Part shown: in pieces, positions 25,754 through 39,268 of the stretch
Layout of the letters: the number at the start of each line of letters is the position of its first letter
Numbering within the stretch: the first letter of the stretch is position 1
Assembly: GCA_036925085.1 (NCBI GenBank)
Contig: JAUPFP010000137.1
Span: forward strand, 1-64,000
Direction of reading: 5' to 3'
DNA: 64,000 bases
Source of the DNA: Brachycybe producta
Taxonomy: Eukaryota > Arthropoda > Diplopoda > Playtdesmida > Andrognathidae
Notes under the pieces: generated by a model
Told to the model about the DNA's origin: nothing
What the model saw: the letters and a program-made list of their open reading frames with translations, nothing else
Databases searched by the model: none
Translations under genes and position numbers: made by a program

Positions 25754-28700
25754 GACAAACCGTAAACTGTCAAACCTTACACTGTCAAACCTTAAACTGT
25801 CAAAAATTACACTGTAAAATCTTAAACTGTCAAAATTACACTGTCAAACCTTACACTGCCAAACCTTAAACTGTCAAACCTTACACTGTCAAACTATTTA
25901 CTGTCAAACCTTACACTGTCAAACCTTACACTGTCAAACCTTACACTGTCAAACCTTACACAGTCAAACCTTAAACTTTCAAACCTTAAACTTTCAAACC
26001 TTAAACTTTCAAACCTTACACTTTCAAATCTTACACTTTCAAACCTTACACTGTCAAACCTTACACTTTCAAACCTTACACTAAAACCTTACATTATCAA
26101 ACCTTACACTTTCAAGCCTTACATTTTCAAACCTTACACTTTCAAACCTTACACTTTCAAACCTTACACTGTCAAACCTTACACTGTCAAACCTTACACT
26201 TTCAAACCTTACACTGGCAAACCTTACACTGTCAAACCTTAAACTGTCAAACCTTAAACTGTCAAACCTTAAACTGTCAAACCTTACACTTTCAAACCTT
26301 ACACTGTCAAACCTTAAACTTTCAAACCTTAAACTTTCAAACCTTAATCTTTCAAACCTTGCACTTTCAAACTTTGCACTTTCAAACCTTGCACTTTCAA
26401 ACCTTGCACTTTCAAAAATTGCACTTTCAAACCTTACAATTTTAAACCTTACAGTTTCAAACCTTACACTTTCAAACCTTAGACTTTCAAAAGTTACACT
26501 TTCAAACCTTACATTTTAAAACCTTACACTTTTATACCTTACACATTCAAACCTTACACTTTCAAACCTTACACTTTCAAACCTTACAATTTCAAACCTT
26601 ACACTGTCAAACCTTAAACTGTCAAACCATAAACTTTCAAACCTTAAACTTTCAAACCTTGCACTTTCAAATCTTGCACTTTTAAACATTTTACTTTCAA
26701 ACCTTGCACTTTCATACCTTACACTTTCCAACCTTACAATTTCCAACCTTACACTTTCTAACCTTACACTTTCTAACCTTACACTTTCTAACCTTACACT
26801 TTCTAACCTTACACTTTCTAACCTTACACTTTCTAACCTTGTATTTTCAAACCTTACACTTTATAACCTTACACTTTCCAACTTTACATTTTCCAGCCTC
26901 ACACTTTCCAACCTTACATTTTCCAACCTTACATTTTCCAACCTTACAATTTCTAACCTTATACTTTCCAACCTTATACTTTCCAACCTTACACTTTAAA
27001 ACCTTACACTTTAAAACCTTACACTTTCAAACCTTGCACTTTCATACCTTACACTTTCCAACCTTACAATTTCCAACCTTACACTTTCTAACCTTACACT
27101 TTCTAACCTTACACTTTCCAACCTTACACTTTCCAACCTTACACTTTCCAACCTTACACTTTCCAACCTTACACTTTCAAACCTTACCGTTTCAAACCTG
27201 GTACTTTCAAACCTTACACTTTCAAACCTTACACTTTCATACCTTACACTTTCCAACCTTACACTTTCCAACCTTACACTTTCCAACCTTAAACTTTCAA
27301 ACCTTAAACTTTCAAACCTTACACTTTCCAACCTTACACTTTCAATCCATACACTTTCTAACCTTACACTTTCAAAGCTTACACTTTCAAACTTAAACTT
27401 TCCAACCTTACACTTTCAAACCTTTCACTTTCAAACCTTACACTTTCAAACCTTACACTTTCAAACCTTGCACTTTCAAACCTTACACTTTCAAACCTTA
27501 CACTTTCAAACCTTACACTTTCAAACCTTGTACTTTCAAACCTTACACTTTCAAACCTTACACTTCCAAACCTTGCACTTTCAAACCTTGCACTTTTAAA
27601 CCTTTTACTTTCAAACCTTGCACTTTCATACCTTACACTTTCCAACCTTACAATTTCCAACCTTACACTTTCCAACCTTACACTTTCTAACCTTACACTT
27701 TCTAACCTTACACTTTCCAACTTTGTACTTTCAAACCTTACACTTTCCAACCTTACACTTTCCAACCTTACATTTTCCAGCCTTACACTTTCCAACCTTA
27801 CATTTTCCAACCTTACACTTTCCAACCTTACAATTTCTAACCTTATACTTTCCAACCTTACACTTTAAAACCTTACACTTTAAAACCTTACACTGTCAAA
27901 CCTTACACTTTCAAACCTTACACTTTATAACATTACACTTTCCAACCTTATACTTTCTAACCTTACACTTTCCAACCTTACACTTTCCAATCTTACAATT
28001 TCCAAACTTACACTTTCCAACCTTACACTTTTATACCTTACACTTTTAAACCTTACACTTTCAAACCTTGCACTTTCCAACTTTACACTTTCTAACATTA
28101 CACTTTCAAACCTTACACTTTCAAATCTTACACTTTCAAATCTTGTACTTTCAAACCTTACACTTTCAAACCTTACACTTTCCAACCTTACACTTTCCAA
28201 CCTTACACTTTCCAACCTTAAACTTTCAAACCTTACACTTTCCAACCTTACACTTTCAAACCATACACTTTCCAACCTTACATTTTCCAACCTTACACTT
28301 TCCAACCTTACACTTTCCAAAATTACACTTTCAAACCTTACACTTTCAAACCTTACACTTTCCAACATTACACTTTCCAATCTTACAATTTCCAACCTTA
28401 CACTTTCCAACCTTACACTTTTAAACCTTACACTTTCAAACCTTGCACTTTCCAACTTTACACTTTCTAACATTACACTTTCAAACCTTACACTTTCAAA
28501 TCTTACACTTTCAAACCTTGTACTTTCAAACCTTACACTTTCAAACCTTACACTTTCCAACCTTATACTTTCCAACCTTACACTTTCCAACCTTAGACTT
28601 TCCAATCTTATACTTTCCAACTTTACATTTTCTAACCTTACACTTTCCAACCTTACACTTTATAACCTTACACATTCCAACCTTAAACTTTCCAACCTTA

Positions 28701-29139
28701 CACTTTCAAACCTTACACTTTCCAATGTTACATTTTCCAACCTTACACTTTCCAACCTTACACTTTCCAACCTTACACTTTCCAACCTTACACTTTCCAA
28801 GCTTACACTTTCCAACCTTACACTTTCCAACCTTACACTTTCCAACCTTACACTTTCCAACCTTACACTTTCCAACCTTACACTTTCCAACCTTACACTT
28901 TCCAACCTTACATTTTCCAACCTTACACTTTCCAACCTTACACTTTCCAAAATTACACTTTCAAACCATGCACTTTCAAACCTTGCACTTTCAAACCTTG
29001 TACTTTCTAACCTTGCACTTTCAAACCTTGCACTTTCAAACCTTGCACTTTCAAAAATTGCACTTTCAAACCTTACACTTTCAAACTTTACAATTTCAAA
29101 CCTTACACTTTACAACCTTAAACTGTCAAACCTTAAACT
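25754..29139 (+). repeat. Module 3, long type, 3,386 bp
   Basis: Order is G, R (ACTAAAACC at about 26,082), K (26,529), six CTAACC units, S with CCAGCCTCAC, a short second T, E with ACCGTTTC (about 27,186), Y (about 27,376), TTTATAACATT, a 375-bp dimer (28,068/28,443), P and N. From about 27,380 it matches module 1 at offset 5,273. Confidence 0.87.
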
Positions 29140-31056
29140 GACAAACCGTAAACTGTCAAACCTTACACTGTCAAACCTTAAACTGTCAAAAATTACACTG
29201 TAAAATCTTAAACTGTCAAAATTACACTGTCAAACCTTACACTGCCAAACCTTAAACTGTCAAACCTTACACTGTCAAACTATTTACTGTCAAACCTTAC
29301 ACTGTCAAACCTTACACTGTCAAACCTTACACTGTCAAACCTTACACAGTCAAACCTTAAACTTTCAAACCTTAAACTTTCAAACCTTAAACTTTCAAAC
29401 CTTAAACTTTCAAACCTTACACTTTGAAATCTTACACTTTCAAACCTTACACTGTCAAACCTTACACTTTCAAACCTTACACTTTCAAACCTTACACTAA
29501 AACCTTACATTATCAAACCTTACACTTTCAAACCTTACACTTTCAAGCCTTACATTTTCAAACCTTACACTTTCAAACCTTACACTGTCAAACCTTACAC
29601 TTTCAAACCTTACACTGGCAAACCTTACACTGTCAAACCTTACACTTTCAAACCTTACACTGTCAAACCTTAAACTTTCAAACCTTAAACTTTCAAACCT
29701 TAAACTTTCAAACCTTAAACTTTCAAACCTTGCACTTTCAAACTTTGCACTTTCAAACCTTGCACTTTCAAACCTTGCACTTTCAAAAATTGCACTTTCA
29801 AACCTTACAATTTTAAACCTTGCACTTTCAAACCTTACACTTTCAAACCTTAGACTTTCAAAAGTTACACTTTCAAACCTTACATTTTAAAACCTTACAC
29901 TTTTATACCTTACACATTCAAACCTTACACTTTCAAACCTTACACTTTCAAACCTTACAATTTCAAACCTTACACAGTCAAACCTTAAACTGTCAAACCA
30001 TAAACTTTCAAACCTTAAACTTTCAAACCTTGCACTTTCAAATCTTGCACTTTTAAACATTTTACTTTCAAACCTTGCACTTTCATACCTTACACTTTCC
30101 AACCTTACAATTCCCAACCTTACACTTTCTAACCTTACACTTTCTAACCTTACACTTTCTAACCTTACACTTTCTAACCTTGTATTTTCAAACCTTACAC
30201 TTTATAACCTTACACTTTCCAACTTTACATTTTCCAACCTCACACTTTCCAACCTTACATTTTCCAACCTTACATTTTTCAACCTTACAATTTCTAACCT
30301 TATACTTTCCAACCTTATACTTTCCAACCTTACACTTTAAAACCTTACACTTTAAAACCTTACACTTTCAAACCTTGCACTTTCATACCTTACACTTTCC
30401 AACCTTACAATTTCCAACCTTACACTTTCTAATCTTACACTTTCTAACCTTACACTTTCTAACCTTACACTTTCTAACCTTGTACTTTCAAACATTTCAC
30501 TTTCCAATCTTCTACTTTCCAACTTTACATTTTCTAACCTTACACTTTCCAACCTTACACTTTATAACCTTACACATTCCAACCTTAAACTTTCCAACCT
30601 TACACTTTCAAACCTTACACTTTCCAATGTTACATTTTCCAACCTTACACTTTCCAACCTTACACTTTCCAACCTTACACTTTCCAACCTTACACTTTCC
30701 AACCTTACACTTTCCAAGCTTACACTTTCCAACCTTACACTTTCCAACCTTACACTTTCCAACCTTACACTTTCCAACCTTACACTTTCCAACCTTACAC
30801 TTTCCAACCTTACACTTTCCAACTTTACATTTTCCAACCTTACACTTTCCAACCTTACACTTTCCAAAATTACACTTTCAAACCATGCACTTTCAAACCT
30901 TGCACTTTCAAACCTTGTACTTTCTAACCTTGCACTTTCAAACCTTGCACTTTCAAACCTTGCACTTTCAAAAATTGCACTTTCAAACCTTACACTTTCA
31001 AACTTTACAATTTCAAACCTTACACTTTACAACCTTAAACTGTCAAACCTTAAACT
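29140..31056 (+). repeat. Module 4, short type, 1,917 bp
   Basis: This is the second copy of module 2, with the same landmark spacing and the same private CCAACCTCAC, ACATTTTTCAACC and CCAATCTTCTAC units. It keeps the CAAACTATTTACTGTC unit that module 2 lost. Its TTCCCAACC unit (about 30,111) is private. Confidence 0.87.
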
Positions 31057-33752
31057 GACAAACCGTAAACTGTCAAACCTTACACTGTCAAACCTTAAAC
31101 TGTCAAAAATTACACTGTAAAATCTTAAACTGTCAAAATTACACTGTCAAACCTTACACTGCCAAACCTTAAACTGTCAAACCTTACACTGTCAAACTAT
31201 TTACTGTCAAACCTTACACTGTCAAACCTTACACTGTCAAACCTTACACTGTCAAACCTTACACTGTCAAACCTTACACAGTCAAACCTTAAACTTTCAA
31301 ACCTTAAACTTTCAAACCTTAAACTTTCAAACCTTACACTTTCAAATCTTACACTTTCAAACCTTACACTGTCAAACCTTACACTTTCAAACCTTACACT
31401 AAAACCTTACATTATCAAACCTTACACTTTCAAGCCTTACATTTTCAAACCTTACACTTTCAAACCTTACACTGTCAAACCTTACACTGTCAAACCTTAC
31501 ACTTTCAAACCTTACACTGGCAAACCTTACACTGTCAAACCTTAAACTGTCAAACCTTAAACTGTCAAACCTTAAACTGTCAAACCTTACACTTTCAAAC
31601 CTTACACTGTCAAACCTTAAACTTTCAAACCTTAAACTTTCAAACCTTAATCTTTCAAACCTTGCACTTTCAAACTTTGCACTTTCAAACCTTGCACTTT
31701 CAAACCTTGCACTTTCAAAAATTGCACTTTCAAACCTTACAATTTTAAACCTTGCAGTTTCAAACCTTACACTTTCAAACCTTAGACTTTCAAAAGTTAC
31801 ACTTTCAAACCTTACATTTTAAAACCTTACACTTTTATACCTTACACATTCAAACCTTACACTTTCAAACCTTACACTTTCAAACCTTACAATTTCAAAC
31901 CTTACACTGTCAAACCTTAAACTGTCAAACCATAAACTTTCAAACCTTAAACTTTCAAACCTTGCACTTTCAAATCTTGCACTTTTAAACATTTTACTTT
32001 CAAACCTTGCACTTTCATACCTTACACTTTCCAACCTTACAATTTCCAACCTTACACTTTCTAACCTTACACTTTCTAACCTTACACTTTCTAACCTTAC
32101 ACTTTCTAACCTTACACTTTCTAACCTTACACTTTCTAACCTTGTATTTTCAAACCTTACACTTTATAACCTTACACTTTCCAACTTTACATTTTCCAGC
32201 CTCACACTTTCCAACCTTACATTTTCCAACCTTACATTTTCCAACCTTACAATTTCTAACCTTATACTTTCCAACCTTATACTTTCCAACCTTACACTTT
32301 AAAACCTTACACTTTAAAACCTTACACTTTCAAACCTTGCACTTTCATACCTTACACTTTCCAACCTTACAATTTCCAACCTTACACTTTCTAACCTTAC
32401 ACTTTCTAACCTTACACTTTCTAACCTTACACTTTCTAACCTTGTACTTTCAAACATTTCACTTTCCAACCTTACACTTTCCAACCTTACATTTTCCAGC
32501 GTTACACTTTCAAACCTTACACTTTCCAACCTTACACTTTCTAACCTTACACTTTCTAACCTTACACTTTCTAACCTTACACTTTCAAACCTTACACTTT
32601 CCAACCTTACACTTTCCAACCTTACACTTTCCAACCTTACACTTTCAAACCTTACAGTTTCAAACCTGGTACTTTCAAACCTTACACTTTCAAACCTTAC
32701 ACTTTCAAACCTTACACTTTCAAACCTTACACTTTCCAACCTTACACTTTCCAACCTTAAACTTTCAAACCTTAAACTTTCAAACCTTACACTTTCCAAC
32801 CTTACACTTTCAAATCATACACTTTCCAACCTTACACTTTCAAAGCTTACACTTTCAAACTTACACTTTCCAACCTTACACTTTCAAACCTTGCACTTTC
32901 AAACCTTACACTTTCAAACCTTACACTTTCAAACCTTGCACATTCAAACCTTACACTTTCAAACCTTACACTTTCAAACCTTGTACTTTCAAACCTTACA
33001 CTTTCAAACCTTACACTTCCAAACCTTGCACTTTCAAACCTTGCACTTTTAAACCTTTTACTTTCAAACCTTGCACTTTCATACCTTACACTTTCCAACC
33101 TTGCAATTTCCAACCTTACACTTTCCAACCTTACACTTTCTAACCTTACACTTTCTAACCTTACACTTTCTAACCTTACACTTTCCAACCTTGTACTTTC
33201 AAACCTTACACTTTCCAACCTTACACTTTCCATCCTTACATTGTCCAGCCTTACACTTTCCAACCTTACATTTTCCAACCTTACACTTTCCAACCTTACA
33301 TTTTCTAACCTTATACTTTCCAACCTTACACTTTAAAACCTTACACTTTAAAACCTTACACTTTCAAACCTTACACTTTCCAACCTTACACTTTCCAAGC
33401 TTACACTTTCCAACCTTACACTTTCCAACCTTACACTTTCCAACCTTACACTTTCCAACCTTACACTTTCCAACCTTACACTTTCCAACCTTACACTTTC
33501 CAACCTTACACTTTCCAACCTAACATTATCCAACCTTACACTTTCCAACCTTACACTTTCCAAAATTACACTTTCAAACCATGCACTTTCAAACCTTGCA
33601 CTTTCAAATCTTGTACTTTCAAACCTTGCACTTTCAAACCTTGCACTTTCAAACCTTGCACTTTCAAAAATTGCACTTTCAAACCTTACACTTTCAAACT
33701 TTACAATTTCAAACCTTACACTTTACAACCTTAAACTGTCAAACCTTAAACT
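31057..33752 (+). repeat. Module 5, 2,696 bp
   Basis: Order is G, R, K (31,832), six CTAACC units, S, second T, E (about 32,666) and Y (about 32,842). A CCATCC unit near 33,231 is followed by the private CATTGTCC, then P ending with CCTAACATTATCC (about 33,518) and N. The left neighbour's 375-bp dimer section is absent. This is the first example of the type that dominates to the right. Confidence 0.85.
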
Positions 33753-35682
33753 GACAAACCGTAAACTGTCAAACCTTACACTGTCAAACCTTAAACTGTC
33801 AAAAATTACACTGTAAAATCTTAAACTGTCAAAATTACACTGTCAAACCTTACACTGCCAAACCTTAAACTGTCAAACCTTACACTGTCAAACTATTTAC
33901 TGTCAAACCTTACACTGTCAAACCTTACACTGTCAAACCTTACACAGTCAAACCTTAAACTTTCAAACCTTAAACTTTCAAACCTTAAACTTTCAAACCT
34001 TAAACTTTCAAACCTTAAACTTTCAAACCTTACACTTTCAAATCTTACACTTTCAAACCTTACACTGTCAAACCTTACACTAAAACCTTACATTATCAAA
34101 CCTTACACTTTCAAACCTTACACTTTCAAGCCTTACATTTTCAAACCTTACACTTTCAAACCTTACACTGTCAAACCTTACACTGTCAAACCTTACACTT
34201 TCAAACCTTACACTGGCAAACCTTACACTGTCAAACCTTAAACTGTCAAACCTTAAACTGTCAAACCTTACACTTTCAAACCTTACACTGTCAAACCTTA
34301 AACTTTCAAACCTTAAACTTTCAAACCTTAAACTTTCAAACCTTGCACTTTCAAACTTTGCACTTTCAAACCTTGCACTTTCAAACCTTGCACTTTCAAA
34401 AATTGCACTTTCAAACCTTACAATTTTAAACCTTGCACTTTCAAACCTTACACTTTCAAACCTTACACTTTCAAAAGTTACACTTTCAAACCTTACATTT
34501 TAAAACCTTACACTTTTATACCTTACACATTCAAACCTTACACTTTCAAACCTTACACTTTCAAACCTTACACTTTCAAACCTTACAATTTCAAACCTTA
34601 CACTGTCAAACCTTAAACTGTCAAACCATAAACTTTCAAACCTTAAACTTTCAAACCTTGCACTTTCAAATCTTACACTTTCAAACCTTACACTGTCAAA
34701 CCTTACACTTTCAAACCTTACACTAAAACCTTACATTATCAAACCTTACACTTTCAAGCCTTACATTTTCAAACCTTACACTTTCAAACCTTACACTGTC
34801 AAACCTTACACTGTCAAACCTTACACTTTCAAACCTTACACTGGCAAACCTTACACTGTCAAACCTTAAACTGTCAAACCTTAAACTGTCAAACCTTAAA
34901 CTGTCAAACCTTACACTTTCAAACCTTACACTGTCAAACCTTAAACTTTCAAACCTTAAACTTTCAAACCTTGCACTTTCAAACTTTGCACTTTCAAACC
35001 TTGCACTTTCAAACCTTGCACTTTCAAAAATTGCACTTTCAAACCTTACAATTTTAAACCTTGCACTTTCAAACCTTACACTTTCAAACCTTACACTTTC
35101 AAAAGTTACACTTTCAAACCTTACATTTTAAAACCTTACACTTTTATACCTTACACATTCAAACCTTACACTTTCAAACCTTACACTTTCAAACCTTACA
35201 ATTTCAAACCTTACACTGTCAAACCTTAAACTGTCAAACCATAAACTTTCAAACCTTAAACTTTCAAACCTTGCACTTTCAAATCTTGCACTTTTAAACA
35301 TTTTACTTTCAAACCTTGCACTTTCATACCTTACACTTTCCAACCTTACAATTTCCAATCTTACACTTTCTAACCTTACACTTTCTAACTTTACACTTTC
35401 TAACCTTACACTTTCTAACCTTACACTTTCTAACCTTGTATTTTCAAACCTTACACTTTCCAACCTTACACTTTCCAAAATTACACTTTCAAACCATGCA
35501 CATTCAAACCTTGCACTTTCAAACCTTGTACTTTCAAACCTTGCACTTTCAAACCTTGCACTTTCAAACCTTGCACTTTCAAACCTTGCACTTTCAAAAA
35601 TTGCACTTTCAAACCTTACACTTTCAAACTTTACAATTTCAAACCTTACACTTTACAACCTTAAACTGTCAAACCTTATACT
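33753..35682 (+). repeat. Module 6, 1,930 bp, with internal R-K duplication
   Basis: The R-K region occurs twice: ACTAAAACC at 34,081 and 34,724, CTTTTATACC at 34,513 and 35,141. The P block is reduced to two CCAACC units near 35,460, and S, E and Y are missing. Length mod 15 is 10, as expected from one -1 and two -2 units. Confidence 0.88.
34081..35330 (+). repeat. Local tandem duplication of R-K, about 630-645 bp
   Basis: The two copies are offset by 643 bp at ACTAAAACC (34,081/34,724) and by 628 bp at CTTTTATACC (34,513/35,141). The join lies within CACTTTCAAATCTT at about 34,661-34,674. The left side is the K context (preceded by CCTTG) and the right side the R context (followed by ACAC). 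Confidence 0.88.
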
Positions 35683-38333
35683 GACAAACCGTAAACTGTC
35701 AAACCTTACACTGTCAAACCTTAAACTGTCAAAAATTACACTGTAAAATCTTAAACTGTCAAAATTACACTGACAAACCTTACACTGCCAAACCTTAAAC
35801 TGTCAAACCTTACACTGTCAAACTATTTACTGTCAAACCTTACACTGTCAAACCTTACACTGTCAAACCTTACACTGTCAAACCTTACACAGTCAAACCT
35901 TAAACTTTCAAACCTTAAACTTTCAAACCTTAAACTTTCAAACCTTACACTTTCAAATCTTACACTTTCAAACCTTACACTTTCAAACCTTACACTGTCA
36001 AACCTTACACTTTCAAACCTTACACTAAAACCTTACATTATCAAACCTTACACTTTCAAACCTTACACTTTCAAGCCTTACATTTTCAAACCTTACACTT
36101 TCAAACCTTACACTGTCAAACCTTACACTGTCAAACCTTACACTTTCAAACCTTACACTGGCAAACCTTACACTGTCAAACCTTAAACTGTCAAACCTTA
36201 AACTGTCAAACCTTAAACTGTCAAACCTTACACTTTCAAACCTTACACTGTCAAACCTTAAACTTTCAAACCTTAAACTTTCAAACCTTGCACTTTCAAA
36301 CTTTGCACTTTCAAACCTTGTACTTTCAAACCTTGCACTTTCAAAAATTGCACTTTCAAACCTTACAATTTTAAACCTTGCAATTTCATACCTTACACTT
36401 TCAAACCTTACACTTTCAAAAGTTACACTTTCAAACCTTACATTTTAAAACCTTACACTTTTATACCTTACACATTCAAACCTTACACTTTCAAACCTTA
36501 CACTTTCAAACCTTACAATTTCAAACCTTACACTGTCAAACCTTAAACTGTCAAACCATAAACTTTCAAACCTTAAACTTTCAAACCTTGCACTTTCAAA
36601 TCTTGCACTTTTAAACATTTTACTTTCAAACCTTGCACTTTCATACCTTACACTTTCCAACCTTACAATTTCCAACCTTACACTTTCTAACCTTACACTT
36701 TCTAACTTTACACTTTCTAACCTTACACTTTCTAACCTTACACTTTCTAACCTTGTATTTTCAAACCTTACACTTTCCAACCTTACACTTTCCAACTTTA
36801 CATTTTCCAGCCTCACACTTTCCAACCTTACATTTTCCAACCTTACATTTTCCAACCTTACAATTTCTAACCTTATACTTTCCAACCTTATACTTTCCAA
36901 CCTTACACTTTAAAACCTTACACTTTAAAACCTTACACTTTCATACCTTACACTTTCCAACCTTACAATTTCCAACCTTACACTTTCTAACCTTACACTT
37001 TCTAACCTTACACTTTCTAACCTTACACTTTCTAACCTTACACTTTCTAACCTTACACTTTCTAACCTTACACTTTCTAACCTTGTACTTTCAAACATTT
37101 CACTTTCCAACCTTACACTTTCCAACCTTACACTTTCCAACCTTACACTTTCAAACCTTACACTTTCAAACCTTACACTTTCCAACCTTACACTTTCCAA
37201 CCTTAAACTTTCAAACCTTAAACTTTCAAACCTTACACTTTCCAACCTTACACTTTCAAACCATACACTTTCCAACCTTACACTTTCAAAGCTTACACTT
37301 TCAAACTTACACTTTCCAACCTTACACTTTCAAACCTTGCACTTTCAAACCTTACACTTTCAAACCTTACACTTTCAAACCTTGCACATTCAAACCTTAC
37401 ACTTTCAATCCTTACACTTTCAAACCTTACACTTTCAAACCTTGTACTTTCAAACCTTACACTTTCAAACCTTACACTTCCAAACCTTGCACTTTCAAAC
37501 CTTGCACTTTTAAACCTTTTACTTTCAAACCTTGCACTTTCATACCTTACACTTTCCAACCTTACAATTTCCAAAATTACACTTTCCAACCTTACACTTT
37601 CTAACCTTACACTTTCTAACCTTACACTTTCCAACCTTGTACTTTCTAACATTACACTTTCAAACCTTACACTTTCAAATCTTACACTTTCAAACCTTGT
37701 ACTTTCAAACCTTACACTTTCAAACCTTACACTTTCCAACCTTATACTTTCCAACCTTACACTTTCCAACCTTAGACTTTCCAATCTTATACTTTCCAAC
37801 TTTACATTTTCTAACCTTACACTTTCCAACCTTACACTTTATAACCTTACACATTCCAACCTTAAACTTTCCAACCTTACACTTTCAAACCTTACACTTT
37901 CCAATGTTACATTTTCCAACCTTACACTTTCCAACCTTACACTTTCCAACCTTACACTTTCCAACCTTACACTTTCCAACCTTACACTTTCCAAGCTTAC
38001 ACTTTCCAACCTTACACTTTCCAACCTTACACTTTCCAACCTTACACTTTCCAACCTTACACTTTCCAACCTTACACTTTCCAACCTTACACTTTCCAAC
38101 CTTACATTTTCCAACCTTACACTTTCCAACCTTACACTTTCCAAAATTACACTTTCAAACCATGCACTTTCAAACCTTGCACTTTCAAACCTTGTACTTT
38201 CTAACCTTGCACTTTCAAACCTTGCACTTTCAAACCTTGCACTTTCAAAAATTGCACTTTCAAACCTTACACTTTCAAACTTTACAATTTCAAACCTTAC
38301 ACTTTACAACCTTAAACTGTCAAACCTTAAACT
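35683..38333 (+). repeat. Module 7, 2,651 bp
   Basis: It opens with the rare TTATACTGAC variant of the landmark unit. It has K at 36,458, S, and a second T of seven CTAACC units. The E region lacks CCTGGTAC, Y lies near 37,286, and a junction unit GTACTTTCTAACATT lies near 37,640. A TTAGAC section, P and N follow. It is the counterpart of module 12. Confidence 0.86.
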
Positions 38334-38540
38334 GACAAACCGTAAACTGTCAAACCGTACACTGTCAAACCTTAAACTGTCAAAAATTACACTGTAAAAT
38401 CTTAAACTGTCAAAATTACACTGTCAAACCTTACACTGCCAAACCTTAAACTGTCAAACCTTACACTGTCAAACTATTTACTGTCAAACCTTACACTGTC
38501 AAACCTTACACTGTCAAACCTTACACTGTCAAACCTTACA

Positions 38541-38900
38541 CAGTCAAACCTTAAACTTTCAAACCTTAAACTTCAAACCTTAAACTTTCAAACCTTAAAC
38601 TTTCAAACCTTACACTTTCAAATCTTACACTTTCAAACCTTACACTGTCAAACCTTACACTTTCAAACCTTACACTAAAACCTTACATTATCAAACCTTA
38701 CACTTTCAAACCTTACACTTTCAAGCCTTACATTTTCAAACCTTACACTTTCAAACCTTACACTGTCAAACCTTACACTGTCAAACCTTACACAGTCAAA
38801 CCTTAAACTTTCAAACCTTAAACTTCAAACCTTAAACTTTCAAACCTTAAACTTTCAAACCTTACACTTTCAAATCTTACACTTTCAAACCTTACACTGG
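38541..38900 (+). repeat. Local tandem duplication, 252-bp offset
   Basis: CAGTC at 38,541 and 38,793, and the 14-bp AAACTTCAAACC unit at about 38,569 and 38,821, repeat at the same 252-bp spacing (17 units minus 3 bases). The three missing bases are the -2 ACTAAAACC unit and the -1 AAACTTC unit lying between. Confidence 0.88.
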
Positions 38901-39248
38901 CAAACCTTACACTGTCAAACCTTAAACTGTCAAACCTTAAACTGTCAAACCTTAAACTGTCAAACCTTACACTTTCAAACCTTACACTGTCAAACCTTAA
39001 ACTTTCAAACCTTAAACTTTCAAACCTTGCACTTTCAAACTTTGCACTTTCAAACCTTGCACTTTCAAACCTTGCACTTTCAAAAATTGCACTTTCAAAC
39101 CTTACAATTTTAAACCTTGCACTTTCAAACCTTACACTTTCAAACCTTAGACTTTCAAAAGTTACACTTTCAAACCTTACATTTTAAAACCTTACACTTT
39201 TATACCTTACACATTCAAACCTTACACTTTCAAACCTTACACTTTCAA

Positions 39249-39268
39249 ACCTTACACATTACAATCAA
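39249..39268 (+). repeat. Aberrant 20-bp unit
   Basis: Where other modules have TTACAATTTCAAACC, this module reads TTACACATTACAATCAAACC. It is the only indel in the window I saw that is larger than 2 bp and not a multiple of 15. It looks like a join of a CACATT-type unit to an ACAAT-type unit with loss of two bases. Confidence 0.8.
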
